DNA of 64,000 nt, taken from positions 39,954 through 103,953 of the IMG/VR virus record IMGVR_UViG_3300021963_005763; one strand, 5' to 3'. The notes under the pieces are model-generated. The model had not been told where the DNA came from. It was given only the letters and a program-made list of their open reading frames with translations, and did not search any database. A program made the translations under genes and the position numbers. Source of the DNA: a virus. How positions within the stretch are numbered: position 1 is the first letter of the stretch; each line of letters starts with the position of its first letter. This document shows, piece by piece, positions 52,623 through 60,333 of this stretch.

Positions 52623-55592
52623 ATGGCAACATTAAATTCACCAGGTGTAGCAGTAACAGTAATTGACGAAAGTTTTTATACACCTGCCGCTACAGGAACC
52701 ACACCTATGATTTTTGTGGTAACCGCTCAGGATAAAACCAATCCTAGTGGTACAACTGCCGCTGGCACCACCAAGGCCAATGCGGGTAAAGTATGGTTAA
52801 TTAGCAGCCAAAGAGATCTAACAGATACTTTTGGTACACCATTATTTTATACAGATAGCAGTGGAAATCCCCTACATGGTAATGAATTAAACGAATATGG
52901 TCTACAAGCAGCATACAGTTCTCTAGGTGTAAGCTCTCGTTCTTATGTTGTAAGAGCAGACGTTAATCTAACAGAACTGGCTCCTAGTTCAAGTGTACCA
53001 GTAGGCGATCCAATTTCTGGCACATATTGGGTAGACACAGCTTCTAGTCTATTTGGTATTAAAGAATGGAATGCATCTACACAGAAATTTACTGTAAAGA
53101 CCCCTATCGTATTAGATGACAGTTCAGATGCTGCTAGTTTTTCCGGAGTTGCTCCTGCCATCAGTGTTGGATCTATCGGTGATTACTGTATGGTGGTAAC
53201 AAATGACAATGCCAACAGATTATATTATAAGACAACCAGTAACGTTTGGACATCAGTTGTAAACACTTTTGACAACGGTAAAAATTTGAAAATCGGTGCT
53301 CATTATGATTATCCTGTATACAATGGAAGTACAGCTACAGGTAGTATATGGGTAACTTCAACAACACCTAGCAATGGCGCCAATTGGAGTGTGAAATATT
53401 ACAGTGGCTCAACAGAAACATGGAGTTCTGTGTCAGCACCTATCTACACAGATATGGTGTCAGCTATCTATAGTTTAGATTCAGTAGGTGGTGGTAAAAA
53501 TATTGCTGTAGGTTCTGTGTTTATTGACAGCAACTATGATGAAATTGCCAATGAAGTTGCTAATTTCAAACTATGGAGACGTAATTCTACAGGTAACACT
53601 GTATTGAGCTCTAGCGCAGTTTCTACCACAGCCACAAACGGAACGACATATACCTTTCAAATCGCTGAATCACGTTCAGGTCAGGGAACCTATGCTTCTG
53701 CTGTAACAATTAATTTAACAGCTACAAATGTATCAACTGTGTTAGGTTCTTTACTACCAGCCGCTATAAGTGCTGTTGGTTCAGGTTTAACCAAGACCAC
53801 AGCATCATTCAATACAAACACTGGTGTCACAACCCTTACACATTCAGAAGGTGGTGTAATTAAAATTACAGCGATGAGCTCAACTGTACAAACTCTATTA
53901 GGATTAACAGCCTATGATATGAGTACATTATCAGGTACAGCTAATTTTTATACAAGAACAAGCTCAACAACTACTGACTTTTTAGTAACAAATTGGAAGC
54001 CTTTGGTATATGAAGCTCGTGCTAATGCTCCTACAACCGATCCAGTAGATGGTACATTATGGTATAGTAATGCCTTTGATCAAGTTGATCTAATGGTTAA
54101 TACAGGCACAGCTTGGGCAGCATATATTCACGTGTATCCAAACACAGATCCTAATGGTCCGATTATCCAAGCCACTGAACCTACTACACAAAGTGATGGT
54201 AGTCAGCTAGAAGCCAACGATGTTTGGATTGATACCAGTGATCTAGAACAATATGGCAAGAATATCTATGTTTATGATCCGACCGTGTCTGGCAGCAATT
54301 GGGTACTACAAGATACCACAGACCAGTCAAGCCCAGATGGATGGGTATTTGCTGATGCTCGTTGGTCAACTTCAGGTGAAACAGAGACAGCCAGCACAAT
54401 GAGTGCGCTACGTGTCAGTGATTATGTAGATCCTGATGCTCCAAATCCTGCGCTATATCCTAAATATATAAAATTATGGAACACACGTAGATCCGGATTT
54501 AATGTTAAAAAATACATTGTAGGACATATAGATATTCTAGCAAATAACGGACTAAACACTCGTTATCAAAATCAGTCAATGACAAATTATGCCGCTAACC
54601 GCTGGGTAAGTCAGTATCCAACAGCAGCAGATGGAAGTGGTGTGTTTGGTAGAAAGAGTCAAAGACAAATTATTACCAAAGCTATTAAAACCATGGTAGA
54701 TACTAATGTTGCTATTAGAGATACAGACACATTGAACTTCAATTTAATAGCATCTCCTAGCTATCCAGAATTAATTCCAAACATGGTTAATTTTAATACA
54801 GATAGAGGAACTACAGCATTTGTAGTAGGTGATACACCATTTAGACTACAGCCAACTAGCACAGGATTAACTTCCTATGGCCTAAATAGCAACGGGGCAG
54901 TAGAAACAGGTGAAGATGGTGCGGTTACATACAACGAATACATGGCCATGTTCTATCCAAGTGGTTACACTACTGATAACACAGGCAATAAGATTGTAGT
55001 CCCTGCTAGTCATATGATGTTACGTACTATGATTAATAGCGACGCTAAGAGTTATCTATGGTTTGCACCAGCTGGAACACGTAGAGGCACCATTGATAAT
55101 GTATCATCAATAGGTTATATAGACGCTGAAGGCGAATTTAAGACAACCACAGTACCACAAAGTCTTAGAGATGCATTAGATGACGTGAAAATTAATCCTA
55201 TAAGCAATTTAACAGGTGTAGGTTTAGTTAATTTTGGTCAAAGAACAAGAGCAGCATCAGCGAGTGCTCTAGACAGAATCAATGTTGCAAGACTGGTTGC
55301 TTATCTACGTAGACAATTAGATGTTCTTTCAAGACCATTCTTATTTGAACCAAATGATGCTCAGACACGTAGAGAAATTAAAGCAGCAGCAGAAAGTCTA
55401 CTGTTAGAATTAGTAGGTCAAAGAGCACTTTATGATTTTATTGTAGTCTGCGATGAAACAAATAATACCGCAGCTAGAATTGATCGTAATGAGCTTTACA
55501 TGGATATTGCTGTTGAACCTGTTAAGGCTGTTGAGTATATCTATATACCTTTAAGAATTAAAAACAAAGGTGATATAGCAGCAGGATTATAA
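52623..55592 (+). CDS. 18: Tail sheath protein gp18
   Basis: A 989-residue contractile sheath. The N-terminus (MATLNSPGVAVTVIDESFYT) and the C-terminal polymerisation domain (NPISNLTGVGLVNFGQRTRA, RINVARLVAYLRRQLDVLSR, FEPNDAQTRREIKAAAESLL) are strongly conserved in T4-type gp18. T4 gp18 is 659 residues, so about 330 extra residues are inserted. They include two stretches with GTLWY/TYWVDTASSLFGI-type motifs that look like the surface-exposed WIDTS modules found on fibres. The sheath is therefore probably decorated. Followed after 21 bases by the tube gene. Confidence 0.93.
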   Translation: MATLNSPGVAVTVIDESFYTPAATGTTPMIFVVTAQDKTNPSGTTAAGTTKANAGKVWLISSQRDLTDTFGTPLFYTDSSGNPLHGNELNEYGLQAAYSSLGVSSRSYVVRADVNLTELAPSSSVPVGDPISGTYWVDTASSLFGIKEWNASTQKFTVKTPIVLDDSSDAASFSGVAPAISVGSIGDYCMVVTNDNANRLYYKTTSNVWTSVVNTFDNGKNLKIGAHYDYPVYNGSTATGSIWVTSTTPSNGANWSVKYYSGSTETWSSVSAPIYTDMVSAIYSLDSVGGGKNIAVGSVFIDSNYDEIANEVANFKLWRRNSTGNTVLSSSAVSTTATNGTTYTFQIAESRSGQGTYASAVTINLTATNVSTVLGSLLPAAISAVGSGLTKTTASFNTNTGVTTLTHSEGGVIKITAMSSTVQTLLGLTAYDMSTLSGTANFYTRTSSTTTDFLVTNWKPLVYEARANAPTTDPVDGTLWYSNAFDQVDLMVNTGTAWAAYIHVYPNTDPNGPIIQATEPTTQSDGSQLEANDVWIDTSDLEQYGKNIYVYDPTVSGSNWVLQDTTDQSSPDGWVFADARWSTSGETETASTMSALRVSDYVDPDAPNPALYPKYIKLWNTRRSGFNVKKYIVGHIDILANNGLNTRYQNQSMTNYAANRWVSQYPTAADGSGVFGRKSQRQIITKAIKTMVDTNVAIRDTDTLNFNLIASPSYPELIPNMVNFNTDRGTTAFVVGDTPFRLQPTSTGLTSYGLNSNGAVETGEDGAVTYNEYMAMFYPSGYTTDNTGNKIVVPASHMMLRTMINSDAKSYLWFAPAGTRRGTIDNVSSIGYIDAEGEFKTTTVPQSLRDALDDVKINPISNLTGVGLVNFGQRTRAASASALDRINVARLVAYLRRQLDVLSRPFLFEPNDAQTRREIKAAAESLLLELVGQRALYDFIVVCDETNNTAARIDRNELYMDIAVEPVKAVEYIYIPLRIKNKGDIAAGL

Positions 55593-55613
55593 TTTAAGAA
55601 TAAGGAGCATTAA

Positions 55614-56264
55614 ATGCCAATCGCAAGTTTAAGAAATTTCACAGTTCCTATCGCAGGAGCACAGGCAAGCCCTACACAGGGCCTATTGATGCCAAAATTA
55701 AAATATCGCTTTCGCGTTACTTTAGACGGCTTTGGTGTTGCAGGCGCTCCTACTACAGAACTAACAAAACAGGTAATGAATGCTACTAGACCTGATGTGA
55801 CTTTTGAAACTGTAGTATTACCTGTATATAACAGTCAGGTTAAAATCTTAGGCAAACACAGTTTTGCTGACGCTAAATTAACACTACGAGACGACGCAAG
55901 TGGAGTAGTCAGTCGTAAAATAGGTGAGCAATTACAGAAACAGTTTGATTTCTTTGAACAAGCAGGTGCTCAAAGTGCTATAGATTATAAATTTAGAATG
56001 CGAGTAGAAATTCTAGATGGCGGTAATGGTGGATATGAGCCAGTTACTTTAGAAAGTTTTGAATTTTTAGGATGTTTTGTAAAACAAGCTACTTATCAAG
56101 GTGGTGATTATAATAGCAATGAGGTAATGGACATTGCTCTAACAATAACTTATGACAACGCAATTCAACTCGAAGCACCAGGGGGAGCAGCCAGTGGACT
56201 AGGTGTAAATGTAGGTCGAGTGGTTCGCCCTGCCAACGCACAAGGTTTATCTACCGGCGGTTAA
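55614..56264 (+). CDS. 19: Tail tube protein gp19
   Basis: A 216-residue tube subunit: LMPKLKYRFRVTLDGFGVAG, VTFETVVLPVYNSQVKILGK, LTLRDDASGVVSRKIGEQLQ, FEFLGCFVKQATYQGGDYNS. These are standard T4-type gp19 signatures; the protein polymerises as hexameric rings inside the sheath. T4 gp19 is 163 residues; the C-terminal 40 residues (GGAASGLGVNVGRVVRPANA) are extra. Shine-Dalgarno AAGGAG. A strong terminator follows the stop by 26 bases. Confidence 0.93.
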   Translation: MPIASLRNFTVPIAGAQASPTQGLLMPKLKYRFRVTLDGFGVAGAPTTELTKQVMNATRPDVTFETVVLPVYNSQVKILGKHSFADAKLTLRDDASGVVSRKIGEQLQKQFDFFEQAGAQSAIDYKFRMRVEILDGGNGGYEPVTLESFEFLGCFVKQATYQGGDYNSNEVMDIALTITYDNAIQLEAPGGAASGLGVNVGRVVRPANAQGLSTGG

Positions 56265-56290
56265 TAATTACAACTTTATTAATCCAAAAC

Positions 56291-56316
56291 AAGCCCGACA
56301 AAATCGGGCTTTTTTG
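56291..56316 (+). terminator. Intrinsic terminator after gp19
   Basis: AAGCCCGA (56291-56298), loop CAAAA, TCGGGCTT (56304-56311) and a T tract. Five bases later the late promoter of the next gene begins. Confidence 0.9.
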
Positions 56317-56320
56317 TTCT

Positions 56321-56328
56321 TATAAATA
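56321..56328 (+). promoter_or_regulatory. Late promoter TATAAATA exactly five bases before ATG 56334
   Basis: A perfect T4 late consensus; spacer tatac; the ATG falls at the predicted +1. No Shine-Dalgarno. Confidence 0.7.
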
Positions 56329-56333
56329 TATAC

Positions 56334-57617
56334 ATGAGTAAAACCAATAATTATATAGGAGTAGGTAATAAGGCCACGGGACTTGTAGACGGTTCGGGAA
56401 CTCCTGGGGTAGCCAGATTACAAGATTATCGTCATGCTGGTAGATTGTATGTTGACGATTATCAAATTAGAGCTCCTAAATATGGTTTCTTATATTATGT
56501 AAATTTTATTATCAATCAAAATGCTGTAATTGATAAATTAGATCGTAATATAGGAGTTTATGTAAAACGTATAGACCTTCCTAAATTTTCTCTAAAGACT
56601 GAAACACTTAATCAATATAATAGAAAAACCACAGTTACTACCGGTTTGACCTATAGTCCTGTACAAGTAGAATTTCATGACGATAATGCTGGTATAACAA
56701 ATGAGCTATGGGCTAGTTACTACAAACACACTGTGGCTGATAGTAATTATGATATTGAAAATAGTGATGTACCTAGACAATTTAAAGATACCAAATTTGG
56801 CTCTATAGACTATGAATATGGTATGTATAATAGGGGAGTGTCAGATCAATTTTTCGAAAGAATTGATGTCTACATGCTACATCATACACTTCATGAATTT
56901 ACTAAAATTAGTCTTATAAATCCCAGGATCACAGAATGGCGTCATGACAGTCTAAATCAAAGTGAAGGTACAAAATTACTAACTAACATGATGACTATTG
57001 CCTACGAAAATGTTTTATACAGTAAAGGCGCTCATAACGGTAATCTTAATAGATTGCCCGGATTTATCAATGAGTTTTATGATCCTAGTCAAAGTCCTCT
57101 TACTATAGGCGGCAATCCTCAAAATGAACCTGTGTTAAATGATTCAGCTCCGCTGCGTCCAGGAAATGCTGTTATTTTTGATAAGCCTCAAACTGCTATT
57201 CAAAATAATCCATTATTTGACAAGGCAGGTAAGGCTAGAGCTTATAATAATCCAGTTAAGAAAATCACCACTTTTGATAGAGCAGCAGGGCCTAGACAAT
57301 ACGGGTTGGTCAATAGTCCATATAGCCCGCAGAATCAACTTTTGGATATCGCTGCTATTCTTGCCAAAGATTATATTAATAAAAATGGATTAGGAAGAGT
57401 TGGACCTAGAGGTTATAACATCGCCAGTAGTGCCTTAAATTATTCAACGAGAGCACCAGCAGGCAAATATTATGAACCACCAAGTAATCAATATAATCCA
57501 GGTGTTTTGAACCTACCAGGTGGAATAGGCGTAAATGTTTTTAAGGGACTTAATACAGGAGTAGATGGCAAATTACGTGTTAACCCTGCGGCTGTTATCT
57601 TTCCACCTAAGAGATAA
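56334..57617 (+). CDS. Tail-tube-like/baseplate-tube structural protein
   Basis: A 427-residue protein. Residues 45-240 have a tube-fold pattern related in layout to gp19: APKYGFLYYVNFIINQNAV, VYVKRIDLPKFSLKTETLNQ, YNRKTTVTTGLTYSPVQVEF, NELWASYYKHTVAD, and RITEWRHDSLNQSEG. The C-terminal 190 residues are Pro/Asn/Gly-rich and probably extended. Marine T4-like phages carry such a protein next to the tube gene; it may act as tube initiator or baseplate adaptor (gp48/gp54 functions), but I do not assign a number. Its mRNA is predicted to be leaderless. Confidence 0.72.
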   Translation: MSKTNNYIGVGNKATGLVDGSGTPGVARLQDYRHAGRLYVDDYQIRAPKYGFLYYVNFIINQNAVIDKLDRNIGVYVKRIDLPKFSLKTETLNQYNRKTTVTTGLTYSPVQVEFHDDNAGITNELWASYYKHTVADSNYDIENSDVPRQFKDTKFGSIDYEYGMYNRGVSDQFFERIDVYMLHHTLHEFTKISLINPRITEWRHDSLNQSEGTKLLTNMMTIAYENVLYSKGAHNGNLNRLPGFINEFYDPSQSPLTIGGNPQNEPVLNDSAPLRPGNAVIFDKPQTAIQNNPLFDKAGKARAYNNPVKKITTFDRAAGPRQYGLVNSPYSPQNQLLDIAAILAKDYINKNGLGRVGPRGYNIASSALNYSTRAPAGKYYEPPSNQYNPGVLNLPGGIGVNVFKGLNTGVDGKLRVNPAAVIFPPKR

Positions 57618-57619
57618 TA

Positions 57620-57988
57620 ATGAGATCAAATTATACAAATTTACCTAGTAAGGCAGACAAAAATGCCACTGTCAAAGCCTTTGAAGGTTATCAAAATCTT
57701 CCAATTGGTATAGATCCTACAGTGTTTGCGGCAGTATCAGGATTTTTCACTACTCGTGGGTTTAGTGAAGTAGCTGGCGAATTATTGGCAGAAACAATCA
57801 TTGTACAGGCTAGAACAGACGGATATAATCCCATGCAAATATTAGATACACTACGAGGATTAACAGATGTTGATCTTTCGGGATTGGTTGCTGAAGTTCT
57901 TAACTATAATAGATATAAATCTAGTAGTCTAGGATATGCGGCTAAGACTATGACTCATCCCGAAATAGAGAGAAATCTTGTTGTATGA
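57620..57988 (+). CDS. Small conserved-type protein next to gp4
   Basis: A 122-residue protein without a named family. It is helical in the middle (IDPTVFAAVSGFFTTRGFSE, MQILDTLRGLTDVDLSGLVA) and ends YAAKTMTHPEIERNLVV. It starts two bases after the preceding stop and overlaps the gp4 start by four bases, so it is translationally coupled to gp4. A structural or assembly role is likely from position; nothing more specific is visible. Confidence 0.6.
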   Translation: MRSNYTNLPSKADKNATVKAFEGYQNLPIGIDPTVFAAVSGFFTTRGFSEVAGELLAETIIVQARTDGYNPMQILDTLRGLTDVDLSGLVAEVLNYNRYKSSSLGYAAKTMTHPEIERNLVV

Positions 57989-58431
57989 GTTTGAAATTCA
58001 GCAAAGATTTTTACAAGGTAAGAAACCTTGAAAAATATGTAGGCACAAAAGATCCGCTGTATAGAAGCAGTTGGGAACTGACATTTATGCTGTTTTGTGA
58101 TAACAACCCTAGCATACAGCAGTGGTCCAGCGAACCAGTGAAAATACCCTATATGGATCCGTTAACAGGTAAACAAACAGTGTACGTACCTGATTTTCTT
58201 ATTATGTACCTTGATAAAAATCTTAAAAAACATGTAGAGCTTATAGAAATTAAGCCAGCCAAACAGACATTAAAAGAAAAGGTAGGAAAAAATCCCTACG
58301 ATCAGGCCCAATATGTAAAAAATATGGCTAAGTGGGGAGCGGCTAGCGAATGGGCTAGAAATCATGGTATTAAATTTCGTGTTATAAACGAACAAGATAT
58401 TTTCCATTCCGGGAAAAAATCAAAAAGATAA
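57985..58431 (+). CDS. 4: Head completion protein gp4 (nuclease-like fold)
   Basis: A 148-residue homologue of T4 gp4 (also called gp50/65; 150 residues), required after DNA packaging to complete the head before tail joining. Conserved stretches are YRSSWELTFMLFCDNNPSIQ, WSSEPVKIPYMDPLTGKQTV, YVPDFLIMYLD and ELIEIKPAKQ. Glu31, Asp70, Glu88 and Lys90 give an E/PD-x17-ExK arrangement like PD-(D/E)xK/TnsA-type nucleases. Activity here is not shown. It overlaps the previous gene by four bases. Confidence 0.88.
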   Translation: MSLKFSKDFYKVRNLEKYVGTKDPLYRSSWELTFMLFCDNNPSIQQWSSEPVKIPYMDPLTGKQTVYVPDFLIMYLDKNLKKHVELIEIKPAKQTLKEKVGKNPYDQAQYVKNMAKWGAASEWARNHGIKFRVINEQDIFHSGKKSKR

Positions 58432-58438
58432 GTACATC

Positions 58439-58915
58439 ATGACAAAAAAATTAGAAACTTTATTCAACCTACCAGGGCAAGAAGAATTTATTGATCCTAA
58501 GACATTTTCAAATTTGCCGTCTACTATCGATTTACAGGAAAAATTAGAGGAATTTGATAAAATCTCTAGTGCCTTACCTAAGGTAAAGGGCTTGGGAGAT
58601 ATGGCAGATAGTGAACTAGATGCTCTTGCAGCCAAGGCAGAACAGGCATATGACGACCTTATGGATCTTGGTATGAACGTAGAAGTAAGATATGGTGCTA
58701 GAATGTTTGAGGTAGCAGCTAATATGATGAATGCCGCCATTCAGGCAAAAAGTGCCAAAATTGATAAAAAATTAAAGATGGTAGATCTTCAGTTGAAAAA
58801 ACTTGCGATTGATAAAAAACACTCATCAGCAGAGACTAATACCATTGAGGCAGAGGGTTATGTTTTATCGGACAGGAACAGCCTGTTAGAAAAACTTAAG
58901 AATATGAATAAATAA
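58439..58915 (+). CDS. 16: Terminase small subunit gp16
   Basis: A 158-residue helical protein with the T4 gp16 layout (164 residues): an N-terminal PKTFSNLPSTIDLQEKLEEF region, a central helical hairpin (KAEQAYDDLMDLGMNVEVRY, GARMFEVAANMMNAAIQAKS) that oligomerises into rings in T4-like phages, and a charged C-terminal helix. It recognises DNA and stimulates the gp17 motor. A variant GATAAGTA lies four bases before the ATG and there is no clear Shine-Dalgarno. Two genes separate it from gp17, whereas in T4 the two are adjacent. Confidence 0.85.
   Translation: MTKKLETLFNLPGQEEFIDPKTFSNLPSTIDLQEKLEEFDKISSALPKVKGLGDMADSELDALAAKAEQAYDDLMDLGMNVEVRYGARMFEVAANMMNAAIQAKSAKIDKKLKMVDLQLKKLAIDKKHSSAETNTIEAEGYVLSDRNSLLEKLKNMNK
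58907..58914 (+). promoter_or_regulatory. Late promoter AATAAATA exactly five bases before ATG 58920
   Basis: Spans the last codons of gp16 and its stop; spacer atact; ATG at predicted +1; no Shine-Dalgarno. Confidence 0.55.
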
Positions 58916-58919
58916 TACT

Positions 58920-59513
58920 ATGAAAACCTTTACAGAATATCTAACCGAAAGTCAAAAGCGTTATGATTTCAAAATCAAAATCGCCGGCAATATGACTAAC
59001 GACCAAGAAACGGTGTTAAAAAACAGCCTAGAAAGGTTCGTTACCAGCAGTTTCAAAAAATCAGGCAAGACTCCTATTCAAGAACTTCCTTTAGATTTTC
59101 CACATGTGAAAAATATGGAAGTGAATATTTACGAAGTAAGTTTAGGCTATCCCACCACACAGCATGAATTAACTGAGTATGTCAGCCAGGCTCTAAAATT
59201 AAATAAATCAATGGTTGTTGTAAAAAGACCCGGCGAGCCTAGTGAAGAATATCAAACTCCTGCAGCAGAGCGTAAAGGAGCACTGTTAGACGATCCAGAT
59301 TATAAAGAAGCTCCTAATGCCAAATTTGAAGATTATTACGGCGACAAATATAATTCGGGGTTTGTAAAAGAACTTAATGATATTCTTAAACTACAACGCA
59401 AAGAGCGTGGTGAGCAAAGACCTACCGAAGGTGATGCTAAATTTAGTACAGATTCGCCTGCAGGTACACAAAGTCCAATAAAGGCAACGGACTATAACCC
59501 GTTAAGGAAATAA
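58920..59513 (+). CDS. Protein with T4-style capsid-targeting N-terminus
   Basis: A 197-residue protein beginning MKTFTEYLTES. This is close to the capsid-targeting peptide of T4 internal proteins (MKTYQEFIAEA), which gp21 cleaves after Glu. The body has FKIKIAGNMTNDQETVLKNS, KTPIQELPLDFPHVKNMEVN and YEVSLGYPTTQHELTEYVSQ, an alpha/beta pattern I have seen in unnamed proteins of marine T4-like phages. The C-terminal 50 residues are charged and Pro-rich. It sits between gp16 and gp17. Packaging inside the head is an inference from the N-terminus. Confidence 0.65.
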   Translation: MKTFTEYLTESQKRYDFKIKIAGNMTNDQETVLKNSLERFVTSSFKKSGKTPIQELPLDFPHVKNMEVNIYEVSLGYPTTQHELTEYVSQALKLNKSMVVVKRPGEPSEEYQTPAAERKGALLDDPDYKEAPNAKFEDYYGDKYNSGFVKELNDILKLQRKERGEQRPTEGDAKFSTDSPAGTQSPIKATDYNPLRK

Positions 59514-59515
59514 TT

Positions 59516-60271
59516 ATGCAGATGCTAGATGTATTGAAAAGATTAGCAGAACTAGATTCCGGCAATCCAAGAGTTTATAATGACACGCCTACTCTTAATA
59601 ATGAGAGCAAGGATGTAGATGAAGAAAAAGCCGATGAAGGTCCTGAAATCCTAAAAATAAAATCAGATCAAGCCAAATCTAAAGGTGAGAAATCTTTCAA
59701 AGTAGGCGACAAAACTTTCCCGGTAAAAGAAGGCGAAGACGAACAGGTTGAAGAATGCGGTATGATGCCTGCAATTGGCGGTATGAATGATCATCATACT
59801 CCGGCCAGCATAAACATTTCAGCAGATAGCGGTGATGAACTAAGTGCCATGTTACGTGATATAATGACACTGGCAGGTCGTGATCATCATGATCATGGTA
59901 ACATGGACATGTCGGAGCCTATGGGAGATATTCCTCCACCAGCAGAAGTAGATACAGACAGTAGTAACGACATGGGTATGTATGAACCAACAATGATGCG
60001 TAGTATGATTGACAAATTAAACCCCGGCGACGATGAAGGAGGTGACCAAGACGGCGACCAGGAAGACGACGAAGAAGTTAAAGAATACGACAACGAACCT
60101 AACCCTACAACATCCGGTTATGCAAGTATGACTCCTACAGGCAACGACCTAAGCAGTCATGGGGATAATGAAGCAAGCAAAGTTAATGGCGGCGGCAACC
60201 CTTATACTCGTACAATGGAACAAATTGAACAAAGTTTGTTTACAGAGTATAAGAAATTCGTGAACGAATAA
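59516..60271 (+). CDS. Acidic His/Met-rich protein of unknown role
   Basis: A 251-residue acidic protein. It starts MQMLDVLKRLAELDSGN and has a Lys-rich patch (SDQAKSKGEKSFKVGDKTFP), then ISADSGDELSAMLRDIMTLA, a His/Asp cluster (GRDHHDHGNMDM) and a long Asp/Glu tract (GDDEGGDQDGDQEDDEEVKE). It ends in an amphipathic helix (MEQIEQSLFTEYKKFVNE). The DVLKRLAEL and DIMTLAG segments recall the IRKLAG tails of gp22 and the 634-residue protein. Shine-Dalgarno AAGGA. A scaffold-core or packaged role is possible; no enzyme motif is visible. Confidence 0.6.
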   Translation: MQMLDVLKRLAELDSGNPRVYNDTPTLNNESKDVDEEKADEGPEILKIKSDQAKSKGEKSFKVGDKTFPVKEGEDEQVEECGMMPAIGGMNDHHTPASINISADSGDELSAMLRDIMTLAGRDHHDHGNMDMSEPMGDIPPPAEVDTDSSNDMGMYEPTMMRSMIDKLNPGDDEGGDQDGDQEDDEEVKEYDNEPNPTTSGYASMTPTGNDLSSHGDNEASKVNGGGNPYTRTMEQIEQSLFTEYKKFVNE

Positions 60272-60291
60272 GGCAATGATTTGTTCACATC

Positions 60292-60319
60292 AAATAGCCC
60301 CTTAGGGGGCTATTTTTTT
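60292..60319 (+). terminator. Intrinsic terminator before gp17
   Basis: AAATAGCCCC (60292-60301), loop TTAG and GGGGCTATTT (60306-60315), a 10-bp stem running into seven T. One base later the gp17 late promoter begins. Confidence 0.92.
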
Positions 60320-60320
60320 C

Positions 60321-60328
60321 AGTAAATA
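60321..60328 (+). promoter_or_regulatory. Late promoter AGTAAATA exactly five bases before gp17 ATG
   Basis: TAAATA 60323-60328, spacer attat, ATG 60334. No Shine-Dalgarno; the T tract of the terminator lies directly upstream. Confidence 0.65.
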
Positions 60329-60333
60329 ATTAT

